Below, one piece after another: positions 1-8,560 of a stretch of DNA of 64,000 bases. The position numbers and the translations under genes were made by a program. A model generated the notes under the pieces. It did no database searches. It was not told the DNA's origin and worked only from the letters and a program-made list of their open reading frames with translations. The stretch is from Anaerolineae bacterium (GTDB lineage Bacteria > Chloroflexota > Anaerolineae > Promineifilales > Promineifilaceae), in assembly GCA_019637635.1 (NCBI GenBank), contig JAHBVI010000024.1, positions 1 to 64,000 on the forward strand, written 5' to 3'. Numbering within the stretch: position 1 is the stretch's first letter; every line of letters begins with the position of its first letter.

Positions 1-24
1 GTTAATGTCCGATCAGTCGCTGAG

Positions 25-472
25 TTGCTCGCAGCGCGTTTTCACTTTTCTAAATGTGAATTATTATTGTGGGGTATTTACACGTTCCTGGGGAAATGGA
101 TGTCTCGTTGGTGGCTTATTGTCCCTTTCGCCAGCATGGCCTGGAGCATCATTGCCATTGTGTATAATTTCCCGTTTTGCTGTTCTCAATTCCCACGTTT
201 GTATTTCTGGGGCTGATTACCATATGGGCCGGTGTGCTGTTATTACGACAGCACGAAGCGACCGGTTTCCCGCCGCAACTGACAGGATGGGCATTCATTT
301 TGTGGGGTCTGTACCGGCTCGATTATTGCTTTCATCCGGTTATAGCCCAACCGGAGTGAACGAGGCATGGCTGGCAGAGGGTAACGTTACATTTGTTGCC
401 AAACCATACCAGGCACAAACATTGCTCACGACCGGCAGACAGCAACTCCGTCAGTCTGCCCGGCACGATTAA
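25..472 (+). pseudogene. Decayed hybrid sensor kinase remnant (membrane sensor joined to receiver tail)
   Basis: Three frames together read as pieces of one protein. Around 60-168 there are hydrophobic residues (LLLWGIYTFLGKW...SMAWSIIAIVYN). The membrane reading then continues in another frame from about 171 to 359 (SIPTFVFLGLITIWAG...GWAFILWGLYRLDY). A third frame, 327-472, encodes LLLSSGYSPTGVNEAWLAEG...FVAKPY, which resembles the end of a CheY-type receiver domain. The first part resembles N-terminal membrane sensors of Chloroflexota histidine kinases. The whole kinase core is missing, so the simplest reading is an internal deletion near 325-345 plus a frameshift near 170. It could have been a hybrid kinase. 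It abuts murE and is probably not functional. Confidence 0.6.
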
Positions 473-486
473 CCCTGAAGGTGATC

Positions 487-2139
487 ATGAGTGAACAACG
501 AAGCATCAAACGATTATTAGCCGATTGGGGGGCGGCCCATACGCCAACACCCCCACCGGTCTATGATGGGCCGGATGTAACCCTGAGTGGCTTCACCGAG
601 AAGAGTAGCGAGGCCGGGCCGGGCCGTTGTTTTGTGGCCCGCGTGCGCCCCACCGGGGACGGCCATCCGCATATCGGCAAGGCCATTGCCCAGGGCGCTG
701 TTATGATCCTGGCGCAGCGTTCGCCAGCAGAGGTGGGCGTAACCGTGCCGGAGGGGGTGGTGTGGCTGCAAGTGGCGGACACGGCCGTGACCCTGGCCTG
801 GCTCGCCGCTGCCTGGTACGGTTTCCCCAGCCGGGAACTGGTGATGATTGGCGTCACCGGCACCAATGGCAAAACCACAACCGTCAATTTGCTCTATTCC
901 GTCCTGAGAACGGCCGGTTACAAGACGGGGATGCTGAGTACACTCAAAGCGGTCATTGGCGAGCAGGAAGAAGCGCTGGAACTGCACGTTAGCACGCCAG
1001 AAGCGCCGGTGGTGCAGCGTTACTTGCGGCAAATGGTGGATGCGGGCATGACCCACTGCGTGCTGGAAACGACCTCGCATGGGCTGGCGCAGCACCGCGT
1101 CACGGCCGTAGATTTTGACACGGCCGTCATCACCAATATCACCCACGAACACCTGGATTATCATGGCACGTATGAGGAGTATGCGCGCAGCAAAGCCCGG
1201 CTGTTTGAAATGGTCGCCGCCAGCCAGCCTGACCCGCGCAAACCGTTCCCCGTGACCAAAACGGCCGTTTTGAACCGGGATGATAGCTCTTACGGCCGTC
1301 TGGCTGCCATCCCCATCCCCTTGCAGTTCAGCTACAGCCTGGAAAACCCGGCGGCCGATATGCACACCACCACCTACACCACCGACCCCTGGGGCAGCTA
1401 TTTTGAGATTGAAGTGAACGGCCAGACGGTGACACGGCCGTACACTTCCCTCCTCCTGCCTATCAAATCCAAATTACTGGGACTGTTTAGCATTTACAAC
1501 ATGCTGGCGGCGGCAGCCACAGCCTATACGCTGGGCATAGACCCGGACGTGATTCAGGCGGGTTTACAGGCGGTGGCGTTGGTTCACGGCCGTATGCACC
1601 AGATTCAGCGCGGCCAGGCCTTCATCGTCCACGTGGATTTTGCTCACACCCCGGATGGGCTGGACAAAGCGATTACGGCGGCGCGGGGCATTCTGCATCT
1701 GACGGAAGGGGCGGGGCGTGTCATTGTTGTTTTTGGCAGCGCCGGGCTGCGCGACCCGGAAAAGCGGCGGTTGATGGCCGAAATTGCCGCCGAAAAAGCC
1801 GATCTGGCGGTGCTGACGGCCGAAGACCCGCGCACAGAATCGCTGGATGACATCCTGGCGGTGATGGCGCAGGGCTGCCGCACGAAAGGAGGTGTCGAAG
1901 GGCAGACCTTCTGGCGCGTGCCCGACCGGGGCCAGGCGATCTACTTTGCCCTGACGCTGGCCCAGGAGAAAGATTTTGTCCTCATCTGCGGCAAAGGGCA
2001 CGAGCAATCCATGTGCTTCGGCACAATTGAATATCCCTGGGATGACATTATGGCCACGGAAACGGCGCTGGATGCGTTCCTGGACGGCCGTGCCATGCCT
2101 GATCTGGGGTTGCCGACGTTTCGGGAGATTGGAGATTAG
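487..2139 (+). CDS. murE: UDP-N-acetylmuramyl-tripeptide synthetase MurE
   Basis: Cytoplasmic Mur ligase that adds the third amino acid to UDP-MurNAc-L-Ala-D-Glu in peptidoglycan synthesis. The 550-residue product shows the ATP-binding loop GVTGTNGKTTT near residue 120, the TSHGL motif, the NITHEHLDYHG motif, and a C-terminal LICGKGHEQ. The family substrate loop, DNPR in diaminopimelate enzymes, reads EDPRTE here. Chloroflexota walls often contain ornithine, so the substrate may not be diaminopimelate (inference). ATG at 487 is preferred over GTG at 481 because GAAGG lies 5-6 nt upstream. The last residues, REIGD, and the stop are encoded by the first copies of an intergenic GAGATTG repeat. 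Confidence 0.93.
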   Translation: MSEQRSIKRLLADWGAAHTPTPPPVYDGPDVTLSGFTEKSSEAGPGRCFVARVRPTGDGHPHIGKAIAQGAVMILAQRSPAEVGVTVPEGVVWLQVADTAVTLAWLAAAWYGFPSRELVMIGVTGTNGKTTTVNLLYSVLRTAGYKTGMLSTLKAVIGEQEEALELHVSTPEAPVVQRYLRQMVDAGMTHCVLETTSHGLAQHRVTAVDFDTAVITNITHEHLDYHGTYEEYARSKARLFEMVAASQPDPRKPFPVTKTAVLNRDDSSYGRLAAIPIPLQFSYSLENPAADMHTTTYTTDPWGSYFEIEVNGQTVTRPYTSLLLPIKSKLLGLFSIYNMLAAAATAYTLGIDPDVIQAGLQAVALVHGRMHQIQRGQAFIVHVDFAHTPDGLDKAITAARGILHLTEGAGRVIVVFGSAGLRDPEKRRLMAEIAAEKADLAVLTAEDPRTESLDDILAVMAQGCRTKGGVEGQTFWRVPDRGQAIYFALTLAQEKDFVLICGKGHEQSMCFGTIEYPWDDIMATETALDAFLDGRAMPDLGLPTFREIGD

Positions 2140-2210
2140 AGATGAGAGATTGGAGATTGGGAGATTGGGAGATTGGATAATCTCTCAATCTCTCAATCTC
2201 CCAATCTCAA
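2123..2210. repeat. GAGATTG tandem repeat with inverted arm
   Basis: Six or more direct copies of GAGATT(G/A)G run to about 2178, then TCTCAATC-type inverted copies run to about 2208, so the region can fold into a long hairpin. It lies between the convergent murE and 2185-3363 genes and encodes the C-terminal residues of both (REIGD and EIGRLRD). It probably also works as a bidirectional terminator (inference). Confidence 0.85.
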
Positions 2211-3363
2211 TTCCTCCCCCCCTCGGCCTAATCACCAGTAGCCCCATCAAGACGAACCCCGCCAGCAGCAGCAGCAGCCACACCCCATGTTGCTGCACGA
2301 AGTATACGGCCGTGGGCTGCGGTTGTGTGTAGGTTAACCAGTGTCGCTCCAATTCCGCCACCGAGACGCCTAAGGCAGTGGGTACGGCCGTGTCACAATC
2401 CATCCCCTGTACAAACGCTGCGGCCAACGCCGCCAATGCCTGACGGCCGTACCGCTCGGCCACAAATTGCACCAATGCCGCACTTTGCCCGGCGGCGTCT
2501 GTCGGTGGTGGCGTGACGTCGCATAGCGTGGTCAGCAGCAGCGGGTTGGCTGGGGGCGTGCTGCCGGGGGTGCCTGTCGCCCAGGCTGCCAGCCCCTCCT
2601 TGAACCAGTAAGGGATGGCAGCGTCGTGTGGCCCCGCCGCCTGATAAAGCCAGAAGCGGCTGATTTCACCGGGCAGGGAGCGGCGCAAATCGGCGGCGGC
2701 CGTTTTCTCGTTCACGGCCGTCACCAGCAGCACCCCCAGCGCCGGGTCCGTCTGGCCCGTCCAGTCATGCCCATTCAGCCGCAGCGCCGACCGTAAATCG
2801 GCCGTAGACGGGTACAAAAAAATTGGCAGCGGCGTGCCCGGCGGTAAGGGCAAAATGGTTTGCAGCGCCGCCGCCGTTTCTTGCGCAATGGCAAACGCTT
2901 CCCGCCCCGGTTTGTCTGATTCGCTCGCCCAGAAGATGGTCACGGCCGTGCCCGCTGCCGGCTGCTCTATCTTTTTCCAGGCAAAACGGTCATCCTGATA
3001 CGTCACCGACCGCGCCGGAACGGCTACAGTCTCGTTGTCGCCCAGTGTCACCAGCCATTCGTAGGTAATGGCCGTATACGGGGAGAGTCCGGCGGACTGT
3101 GGCTCTAGGACAACTTGCGCCTGCCAACGGCCGTCAGCCAGTTGGGTGGGGGTCACAGTTTCAGTTTTTGGGGGGGAGCCGGTGGGTTGGAAGGTCAGGG
3201 CGACGGCCGTCAGGGGTTCATCGGTCACAGCCGTAAGCGTAAAAACGATGCGCTGGCCAAAGGTCACGGCCGTTTCGCTTTCAAACTGGCCGCCCTGTGC
3301 CCCCACGCCCACCGCCAGCGCCAGCCAGAGAAAGAGAAAAATAACCAGAGCGTACTGCTTCAT
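2185..3363 (-). CDS. Secreted, membrane-anchored peptidase MA-like protein (degenerate)
   Basis: The 392-residue protein has a signal peptide (MKQYALVIFLFLWLALAVGVGA), a predicted surface region, and a C-terminal membrane helix (GVWLLLLLAGFVLMGLLVI) followed by basic residues. The segment near residues 235-275, PYWFKEGLAAWATG, matches the downstream E-G-L-A signature of MA-like metallopeptidases. Where the family has HExxH, this protein has GEISR, so zinc binding is doubtful and it may be a non-catalytic relative. The final EIGRLRD is encoded by the intergenic GAGATTG repeat and is probably an acquired tail. Substrate is unknown. Confidence 0.6.
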   Translation of the reverse strand: MKQYALVIFLFLWLALAVGVGAQGGQFESETAVTFGQRIVFTLTAVTDEPLTAVALTFQPTGSPPKTETVTPTQLADGRWQAQVVLEPQSAGLSPYTAITYEWLVTLGDNETVAVPARSVTYQDDRFAWKKIEQPAAGTAVTIFWASESDKPGREAFAIAQETAAALQTILPLPPGTPLPIFLYPSTADLRSALRLNGHDWTGQTDPALGVLLVTAVNEKTAAADLRRSLPGEISRFWLYQAAGPHDAAIPYWFKEGLAAWATGTPGSTPPANPLLLTTLCDVTPPPTDAAGQSAALVQFVAERYGRQALAALAAAFVQGMDCDTAVPTALGVSVAELERHWLTYTQPQPTAVYFVQQHGVWLLLLLAGFVLMGLLVIRPRGGGIEIGRLRD

Positions 3364-3377
3364 GGGGGAATAATAAT

Positions 3378-3452
3378 GGGTAATTGAGTAATTGAGTAAT
3401 CGAGTAATTGAGTAGCCAATTAGTCAATTACCTGATTACCCAATTACTTACT
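3378..3452. repeat. GTAATTGA 8-bp tandem repeat with inverted arm
   Basis: Period-8 copies of GTAATTGA (3380-3415) are followed by inverted CAATTAC copies (3423-3448). It lies between two minus-strand genes, downstream of the AEC transporter stop at 3452. It can form a hairpin and carries stop codons in several frames. Confidence 0.8.
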
Positions 3453-4375
3453 CACAATCCCAAAATCGTAATCACTGTCGCAATGGTGAACGGGCTGATC
3501 AGCGTACTCACCACCACCAGCACCGCCACCGCCGCCGGTACCAGCCGAAATTCCGTTGCCAGGACGATGACCAGCACCGCCGAGGGCATACTGGCTTCGA
3601 TAATGGCTACCGAGCGGTTGAGACCGGTCATGCCCAGCCAACCGGCGACCAGCACCCCCACCAGCGGCCCCACCAACAGCCGCAGGGAAATTGCCGGAAT
3701 CGCCAGACGGGGCGACGGCCGTCCATCCGACACCTGGCGCAAATCGGCGATCTGCATCCCCAACACCACCAGCAGCAGCGGAATGGCGCCCGCCCCGGCA
3801 ATCTCAATCGCCCGCATCAACGGCGCGGGCACGGTCAACTGCCAGTGAAAGACAACAATGGCCGCAATGGCCGCATACACCGCCGGAAAAGAAAACAACT
3901 GCCGCGCCGCCCGCCGCAATGAAAGCTGCCCGGAGGAAGCGATAAAAATGCCCAACGTATACACCAACATCGAGGAGGTAAGGAAATAAATAACGGCCCG
4001 CGCCAGCCCCTCCGTGCCAAAACGTAGTTGATTCAGCGTCATGCCATAGTTGCCGCCATTGACGAACATGATCAGGAGGAGCAATGCGGCCGTTTCCCGC
4101 CGCGGCAGCCGCAGCACTTTGGCTGTCGCCAGCCCGATGGCGCCCATGAGTAAAATGGAGACAGCGGTAAACAGGGCCATCTGCCCCAAATCCTGCGCCG
4201 AAAGCTGCGAATTGACCAGCGCCGAAAAAGCCAGGCAGGGACTAAAAACATTCAGCACCACACTGGAAAGCGACTGTTTATCCAGCCGCTTCCAACGCTG
4301 CAAGGCAAAACCAAACCCCGCCACCACAAATATGGGCAGTATATTTTGGGTGATGACGGTGAAGAGGTCGTTCAT
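3452..4375 (-). CDS. AEC-family transporter (auxin efflux carrier-like)
   Basis: Integral membrane protein of 307 residues with about ten hydrophobic helices in two five-helix halves, the usual size and shape of the bacterial auxin-efflux-carrier family. The N-terminal ILPIFVVAGFGFALQRW and the internal NGGNYGMTL and FSPCLAFSALV segments fit the family's conserved helix-break regions. Relatives export or take up organic anions such as malate. The substrate here cannot be told. It is flanked by repeats on both sides and appears to be a single-gene unit. Confidence 0.85.
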   Translation of the reverse strand: MNDLFTVITQNILPIFVVAGFGFALQRWKRLDKQSLSSVVLNVFSPCLAFSALVNSQLSAQDLGQMALFTAVSILLMGAIGLATAKVLRLPRRETAALLLLIMFVNGGNYGMTLNQLRFGTEGLARAVIYFLTSSMLVYTLGIFIASSGQLSLRRAARQLFSFPAVYAAIAAIVVFHWQLTVPAPLMRAIEIAGAGAIPLLLVVLGMQIADLRQVSDGRPSPRLAIPAISLRLLVGPLVGVLVAGWLGMTGLNRSVAIIEASMPSAVLVIVLATEFRLVPAAVAVLVVVSTLISPFTIATVITILGL

Positions 4376-4462
4376 GTGATGCGTGATGCGTGGCCCGTAT
4401 CCCGTAATCCGTAAATCGTGACCCGTAATTCGTAATCGGATTACAGATTACGGATTACTGAT
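4376..4462. repeat. CGTAATC tandem repeat with GTGATGC leader and inverted arm
   Basis: Copies of GTGATGC are followed by CCGTAATC/CGTAATT words, then inverted GATTACG copies (4438-4457). The TAA stop of the upstream HEAT-repeat gene (4455-4457) lies inside a repeat word, so the repeat supplies the stop. Confidence 0.82.
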
Positions 4463-5423
4463 CACCCTCTTCATCTTCGTCTTCGTCAAAATCAAGGAAC
4501 TTAAATTCACCGGCAAAGAGAGAAAGCTCTTCCAACGCTTCGTCTACGGCGTCTAGCAGTTCGTCGTCCTCTTCTTCTTCGGCCAGGCGCAGCAGCAAGT
4601 TGTGGGCAGCGTCGCCGCCGATGCGCCCCAAGGCTTCGATGGCGGCCAACTGCACTTCAATATCCTCGTCGGCAATCAGTCGCTCCAGGTACGCGACGGC
4701 GTCACTGCTGCCCAGGTGACCGCTGGCGCGGGCGGCTTCGGCGCGCATCTCCGGGTTGGGGCTGTCCATTTCGCCCAACACCGTCACCAACCAGCGTTTG
4801 TCAGCGCTGGCGCCCATGGCAAAAACGGCGCTAATTTGCATCCCTTCATCGCCGCTTTCATATGCTTCATCTATCAGGGCGGCAATGCGGGGATGGTTGG
4901 CCGCCCCCAGCGCTTCCAGGGCGGCGCGGCGAATGGGCACGGCCGTGTCCGCCCGTTCATACTCGGCCAACAACGCTGTTACCAGGGGCGGCGCAAACCG
5001 TTCCGGCAGTTGGCCCCATTCCACCAGCATCACAAAATGAGACAGCGCCGCCGCTGCCGCCACGCGCACATCCTCCACCGGGTCGGTTTGCAACAGGTTG
5101 ATGATGGGGGGGATCAGTCGTGTATCGGTGGCATCCCAGACGCCATCCAGCGCCGCCGTCCGTACTTGCTCATCCGGGTCACTGAGGCAGTCCCGGAACA
5201 CGGGTACAAAATCTACCACGTAATTATCTTCGGTCAGGTCGGCCAGATGGCGGACGATGATGCGGCGGCGGGGAGTGGGCACGGCCGTCCAACCAGCCTG
5301 GAATGCCGCCAATTCCTCGGCCGTCAGGTCAGACAGCCGGTGCAGTAGATGGATGGGCAAGGGGTCTCTGGTAAACAGCGCGTCTAACACGCTGGCAAAG
5401 GGTAACTGTTCTTCACTTTTCAT
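4455..5423 (-). CDS. HEAT-repeat protein with acidic tail
   Basis: The 322-residue soluble protein is made of about seven 30-residue helical repeats, recognisable by recurring D-P-x-V-R/A-A-A-x-A-L patterns (for example DPDEQVRTAALDGVWD, DPVEDVRVAAAAALSHF, NPEMRAEAARASGHL, DIEVQLAAIEALGRIGG). The C-terminus is strongly acidic (EEEEDDELLDAVDEAL, DFDEDEDEEGDQ). Such proteins are scaffolds or PBS-lyase-like modules with no fixed enzymatic role. It lies directly upstream, in transcription order, of the AEC gene but is separated from it by a hairpin repeat. No partner is evident. Confidence 0.85.
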   Translation of the reverse strand: MKSEEQLPFASVLDALFTRDPLPIHLLHRLSDLTAEELAAFQAGWTAVPTPRRRIIVRHLADLTEDNYVVDFVPVFRDCLSDPDEQVRTAALDGVWDATDTRLIPPIINLLQTDPVEDVRVAAAAALSHFVMLVEWGQLPERFAPPLVTALLAEYERADTAVPIRRAALEALGAANHPRIAALIDEAYESGDEGMQISAVFAMGASADKRWLVTVLGEMDSPNPEMRAEAARASGHLGSSDAVAYLERLIADEDIEVQLAAIEALGRIGGDAAHNLLLRLAEEEEDDELLDAVDEALEELSLFAGEFKFLDFDEDEDEEGDQ

Positions 5424-5431
5424 ACTTCCTC

Positions 5432-5519
5432 AATTGGGGAGACTAGAGTTGGGGAGATTGGAGATTAGAGATTGGAGATTGCCCAATCTCCAATCTCTAA
5501 TCTCCAATCTCTGGTCTCA
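5432..5519. repeat. GAGATTG tandem repeat with inverted arm
   Basis: Direct GAGATT(G/A)G copies (5434-5480) and inverted CCAATCTC copies (5482-5512) separate the RseP-like gene from the HEAT-repeat gene, both on the minus strand. Same family as the repeats at 2123, 20677, 49487 and 57864. Confidence 0.85.
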
Positions 5520-6587
5520 TTAAAAAATCGGATTCACAATATCTTGCACGATCAACAGCACCATCAGGCCTAGCAGCAGCAGCATACCTACCAGATGCAC
5601 TGTACCTTCGCGCTCCGGCTCAATGCGCCGGCCGCGCACCGCTTCGATTAAAACAAACAAAATACGGCCGCCATCCAGCGCCGGAATAGGCAGTAAATTG
5701 GTAAAACCAAGCGCCACGCTGATGAAGGCCATCATATTCAAAATGGGGAAAAAGGTATTGTTGTTGACCGAGGTCTCGGCCGCTTCCCCGGCAATCTGGC
5801 TGATGCCCACCACGCTCACCGGGCGCGCTTCCTGCGCCGTGATCTCGCCGTTGATCAACATGGATGGCACTTTGACCGTTAGATACATTATCTGCCACAC
5901 CGATGAGGCCGACTTTTGCGCCGCTTCCAGCGGTGAACGCATAATCCGGTTGCCGGTGGAGGAAAAACGCAGCCCGACGCCAATTGGCCCTTCCACGTTG
6001 GGGTCATACTCCCCCGGCAGCCGGGGCACAATCACCAACGGAACCTGCTCGCCGCCGCGCTGCACCAGAAAGGCCACTTCTTCACCCAGATTTTCATTGA
6101 CGGTGGCAATGATGATGGTAGACGTTTCGGCGCGCTGTCCATTGACTTCCAGAATAATGTCGCCGGCCTGCAAGCCGCCTATTTCGGCCGGTGAACCGGG
6201 ATTCACGTCACTGATTTCCACGGCCGGGGAGCCGAGCATGTAGGCCATCCAAAAAATGAGCAGGGCGAAAATGAAGTTAGCGCCGGACCCGGCCGACAGC
6301 ACAAACAACCTGGCCTTTTTGGAAGCGGCGGACAGGCCGCCGGGCACGTTGGGGTCATCTTCGCCGGCCGGGCGCACAAAACCACCCAGCGGTATCCAGT
6401 TCAGCGTGTACAGCGTGCCGCCACGTTCAAACAACTTGATGGCGCGCGGTGGAAAACCAATACCGAATTCTTCTACGCGAATTTTACAGATGCGGGCGGC
6501 CCAGAAATGGCCTAATTCATGCACGAGAATGATGGGCGTAAGAACGATAAAAAACGCACCCACGGCCCATAGAAATGATGAGGACAT
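5520..6587 (-). CDS. rseP: RIP metalloprotease RseP-like (M50, site-2 protease)
   Basis: Membrane zinc protease of 355 residues that cleaves within membrane-embedded substrates. The catalytic HELGH is at residues 23-27 in the first helix. A GGFVRPAGEDD segment and a PDZ domain (about residues 120-200, SPAEIGGLQAGDIILEVNGQ) follow. The third zinc ligand motif NLLPIPALDGGR is near residue 300, before the last two helices. In other bacteria relatives release anti-sigma factors or clear signal peptides. The target here is unknown. It is commonly found beside dxr, which is not present in this window. Confidence 0.92.
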   Translation of the reverse strand: MSSSFLWAVGAFFIVLTPIILVHELGHFWAARICKIRVEEFGIGFPPRAIKLFERGGTLYTLNWIPLGGFVRPAGEDDPNVPGGLSAASKKARLFVLSAGSGANFIFALLIFWMAYMLGSPAVEISDVNPGSPAEIGGLQAGDIILEVNGQRAETSTIIIATVNENLGEEVAFLVQRGGEQVPLVIVPRLPGEYDPNVEGPIGVGLRFSSTGNRIMRSPLEAAQKSASSVWQIMYLTVKVPSMLINGEITAQEARPVSVVGISQIAGEAAETSVNNNTFFPILNMMAFISVALGFTNLLPIPALDGGRILFVLIEAVRGRRIEPEREGTVHLVGMLLLLGLMVLLIVQDIVNPIF

Positions 6588-6614
6588 ATAGTTTTCACCT
6601 TGATGGTATAGACC

Positions 6615-6650
6615 AGACCCTTAAGGGTTTCCAAAAACCCTTAGGGTCTT
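6615..6650. repeat. Perfect-type hairpin GACCCTTAAGGGTTT
   Basis: Near-perfect inverted repeat: GACCCTTAAGGGTTT, a short CCAA loop, then AAACCCTTAGGGTC. It lies about 25 nt upstream of the RseP start on the minus strand. It resembles the GACCTGACAGGTTT hairpins at 14241 and 45717 in outer bases and loop, so it belongs to the same class of long-arm hairpins. Confidence 0.7.
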
Positions 6651-6742
6651 CAATGACAAAATTACTAACGGAGATTATACGCACGGGGGCAAGATAACAA
6701 CAACCGGCAGACCGGTAATCTAACTGCCTTCTCAAATAACTT

Positions 6743-6765
6743 TTGCCGATTGGTTCAATCGGCAA
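6743..6765 (-). terminator. Terminator hairpin after ABC ATPase gene
   Basis: The 10-bp perfect stem TTGCCGATTG / CAATCGGCAA with a 3-nt loop lies 12 nt after the ATPase stop codon (minus strand), followed by AAAAGTTATTT. The T-run is weak, so termination efficiency is uncertain. Confidence 0.6.
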
Positions 6766-6777
6766 GATTGACCTAAT

Positions 6778-7833
6778 CTAAAGCGGAATGATAGATTCGG
6801 CTGCCAGGGCCAGTTGCACGGCCGTGCCCGGCATAGGCAGATTCACGGCCGTGTCCATCTCAAATTTCAACACCACATCCGCCGCGGTGACGGTGATAAT
6901 CTGGTAACGGCCGCGAAAGGAGACCTCTTGCAGGGTGGCGGTGATGGGGTTCACGGCCGTCTCGCTATCCGCCACTATCCGGGCCGCTTCCGGGCGCAGC
7001 AGCAGCGTTACCGACTTGCCGGGCGTGACCCTGGTTACCACCAGATCACCAATGACCGTCTGCACCCGGTCAGGGGCAACGGCCGTGCCCTCCACGATAT
7101 TCTCCATGCCCAGAAAACGGGCCACAAAGGGGGTGGCGGGACGGCCGTACAGCTCTTGCGGCGTGCCCACCTGCTCCAACTGCCCGGCGTTCATTACCGC
7201 TACCCGGTCGGCGATGGCAAACGCTTCCGCTTGATCGTGGGTAACGTAAACGGCCGTGATTCCTTCCGGCCGTCCCAACATCTCCCCCGCCGACTTGAGG
7301 ATGCGGCGTAGTTCCAGCATCAGTTGTTCGCGTAAGGCCCTGTCCAGCGCGCCCAGCGGTTCGTCCAGCAGCAGCAGGCGCGGTGCGGGCGCCAGGGAGC
7401 GGGCCAGTGCCACCCGCTGCTGCTCGCCGCCGGACAGTTCGTGGATGGGCCGTTCGCCAAAACCGGCCAATCCGACCAGCGCCAACACCTGCGCCACTCG
7501 CTGCTCGATGGCCGGTTTAGGCAGATTTTGCATTCGCAGGCCAAAGGCCACATTTTGGGCTACGTTTTTGTGGGGAAAGAGGGCGTAGTCTTGAAAGACA
7601 AAACCAAAATCCCGCCGGTGAACGGGCATGTCAGTCATGTCCTGAGAGAGGAGTTGGACACGGCCGTGATCGGGCGTTTCCAACCCGGCGATGATGCGCA
7701 GCAGGGTGGTCTTGCCGCAGCCGCTTGGCCCCAGCAGGGCCACAATCTCCCCTGCCGCCGCCGCCAACGAGACGCCGCGCAGCACCGGTTTGTCGCCAAA
7801 ACTTTTGCCAATGTCTTCTAATTCCAAGAACAT
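6778..7833 (-). CDS. ABC transporter ATP-binding protein (CysA/PotA/FbpC type)
   Basis: Peripheral ATPase of 351 residues. Walker A is GPSGCGKTT near residue 35, the Q-loop is FVFQDYALFPH, the signature is LSGGEQQRVALARS, Walker B is LLLLDEPLGALD, and the switch is VYVTHDQ. A C-terminal TOBE-like region (about 235-350) marks the importer class for sulfate, iron, putrescine or similar solutes. No permease or binding protein is adjacent, so it is an orphan here and the substrate is unknown. ATG at 7833 (MFLELEDIGKSFG) is preferred over the upstream TTG. Confidence 0.88.
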   Translation of the reverse strand: MFLELEDIGKSFGDKPVLRGVSLAAAAGEIVALLGPSGCGKTTLLRIIAGLETPDHGRVQLLSQDMTDMPVHRRDFGFVFQDYALFPHKNVAQNVAFGLRMQNLPKPAIEQRVAQVLALVGLAGFGERPIHELSGGEQQRVALARSLAPAPRLLLLDEPLGALDRALREQLMLELRRILKSAGEMLGRPEGITAVYVTHDQAEAFAIADRVAVMNAGQLEQVGTPQELYGRPATPFVARFLGMENIVEGTAVAPDRVQTVIGDLVVTRVTPGKSVTLLLRPEAARIVADSETAVNPITATLQEVSFRGRYQIITVTAADVVLKFEMDTAVNLPMPGTAVQLALAAESIIPL

Positions 7834-7834
7834 A

Positions 7835-7882
7835 GGTGGCAATCATATGGTGGCAGGTGGCAGGTGGCAAGTGGCAGGTTCA
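7835..7882. repeat. GTGGCAG heptamer tandem repeat
   Basis: Five near-exact copies of GGTGGCA lie between the response regulator stop (7880-7882) and the ABC ATPase start. No inverted arm is seen, unlike most other repeats here. Confidence 0.75.
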
Positions 7883-8557
7883 ACCTTTTGGCTTTTGGCC
7901 TATCCCCGCTTCAATCGCCATCAACATTAATTTGGCCCGGTCGGTGGTTTGAACTTTGAGTAATACATTGGCAATGTAGTTGCTCACTGTTTTGGGACTC
8001 AGGTTCAGGCTGGCAGCGATCTCGGTGTTTGTTTTGCCCTGGGCGATCAACTCCAGGATTTCACACTCGCGCGGGGTAAGCTCGTCAAAGATGGTGACGG
8101 ACACATGGGCCATGGCCGGTGGTGGTGGCATTGTCAGGTACCCCAACACTTTCTGGGCGATGCCGGGGCTGAAAATAGCGCCGCCGTTGGCCACCGTGTG
8201 AATGGCGCGCAGCAGTTCATCCTGTTCCGTGTCTTTGAGCAGATAACCTCGCGCCCCGGCGCGGATGGCGGGGAAGACGGAGGTGTCATCCTCAAAGACG
8301 GTGAGAATTAAAATGCCAATGTGTGGACTGGTGCGGTGAATGAGGCGGGTGGCTTCGATGCCGTTCAAACCGGGCATCCGCAAATCCATCAAGATGACAT
8401 CAGGCTGCAAAGAAGCTGCCAATTTAACAGCCTCTTCGCCGTGGCGAGCTTCACCCACAATTTCCAGATTTGCTACGGCCGTTAACAGCATTTTCAGACC
8501 GCTACGGGTAATGGCCTGATCGTCGGCGATGAGGATACGAATGGTGTCCATGTCCAT
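7880..8557 (-). CDS. NarL/FixJ-family response regulator
   Basis: DNA-binding two-component regulator of 225 residues. The receiver domain (residues 5-125) has acidic residues D12-D13, phosphoacceptor D58 (VILMDLRMPG) and the conserved lysine in YLLKDTE. The LuxR-type HTH (about 150-215, LTPRECEILELIAQGKTNTEIAASL) follows. The gene begins 3 nt after the kinase stop codon, whose GGTAAGG sequence also serves as its ribosome site, so the two are translationally linked. It is surely the cognate partner of the upstream kinase. Target genes are unknown. Confidence 0.93.
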   Translation of the reverse strand: MDMDTIRILIADDQAITRSGLKMLLTAVANLEIVGEARHGEEAVKLAASLQPDVILMDLRMPGLNGIEATRLIHRTSPHIGILILTVFEDDTSVFPAIRAGARGYLLKDTEQDELLRAIHTVANGGAIFSPGIAQKVLGYLTMPPPPAMAHVSVTIFDELTPRECEILELIAQGKTNTEIAASLNLSPKTVSNYIANVLLKVQTTDRAKLMLMAIEAGIGQKPKG

Positions 8558-8560
8558 TAT

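Noticed and set aside
5..472. A single intact 155-residue protein across the window start
   Set aside because: Only its last third matches a known fold (receiver tail). The hydrophobic sensor parts lie in the other frames, so it is a broken gene rather than one protein.
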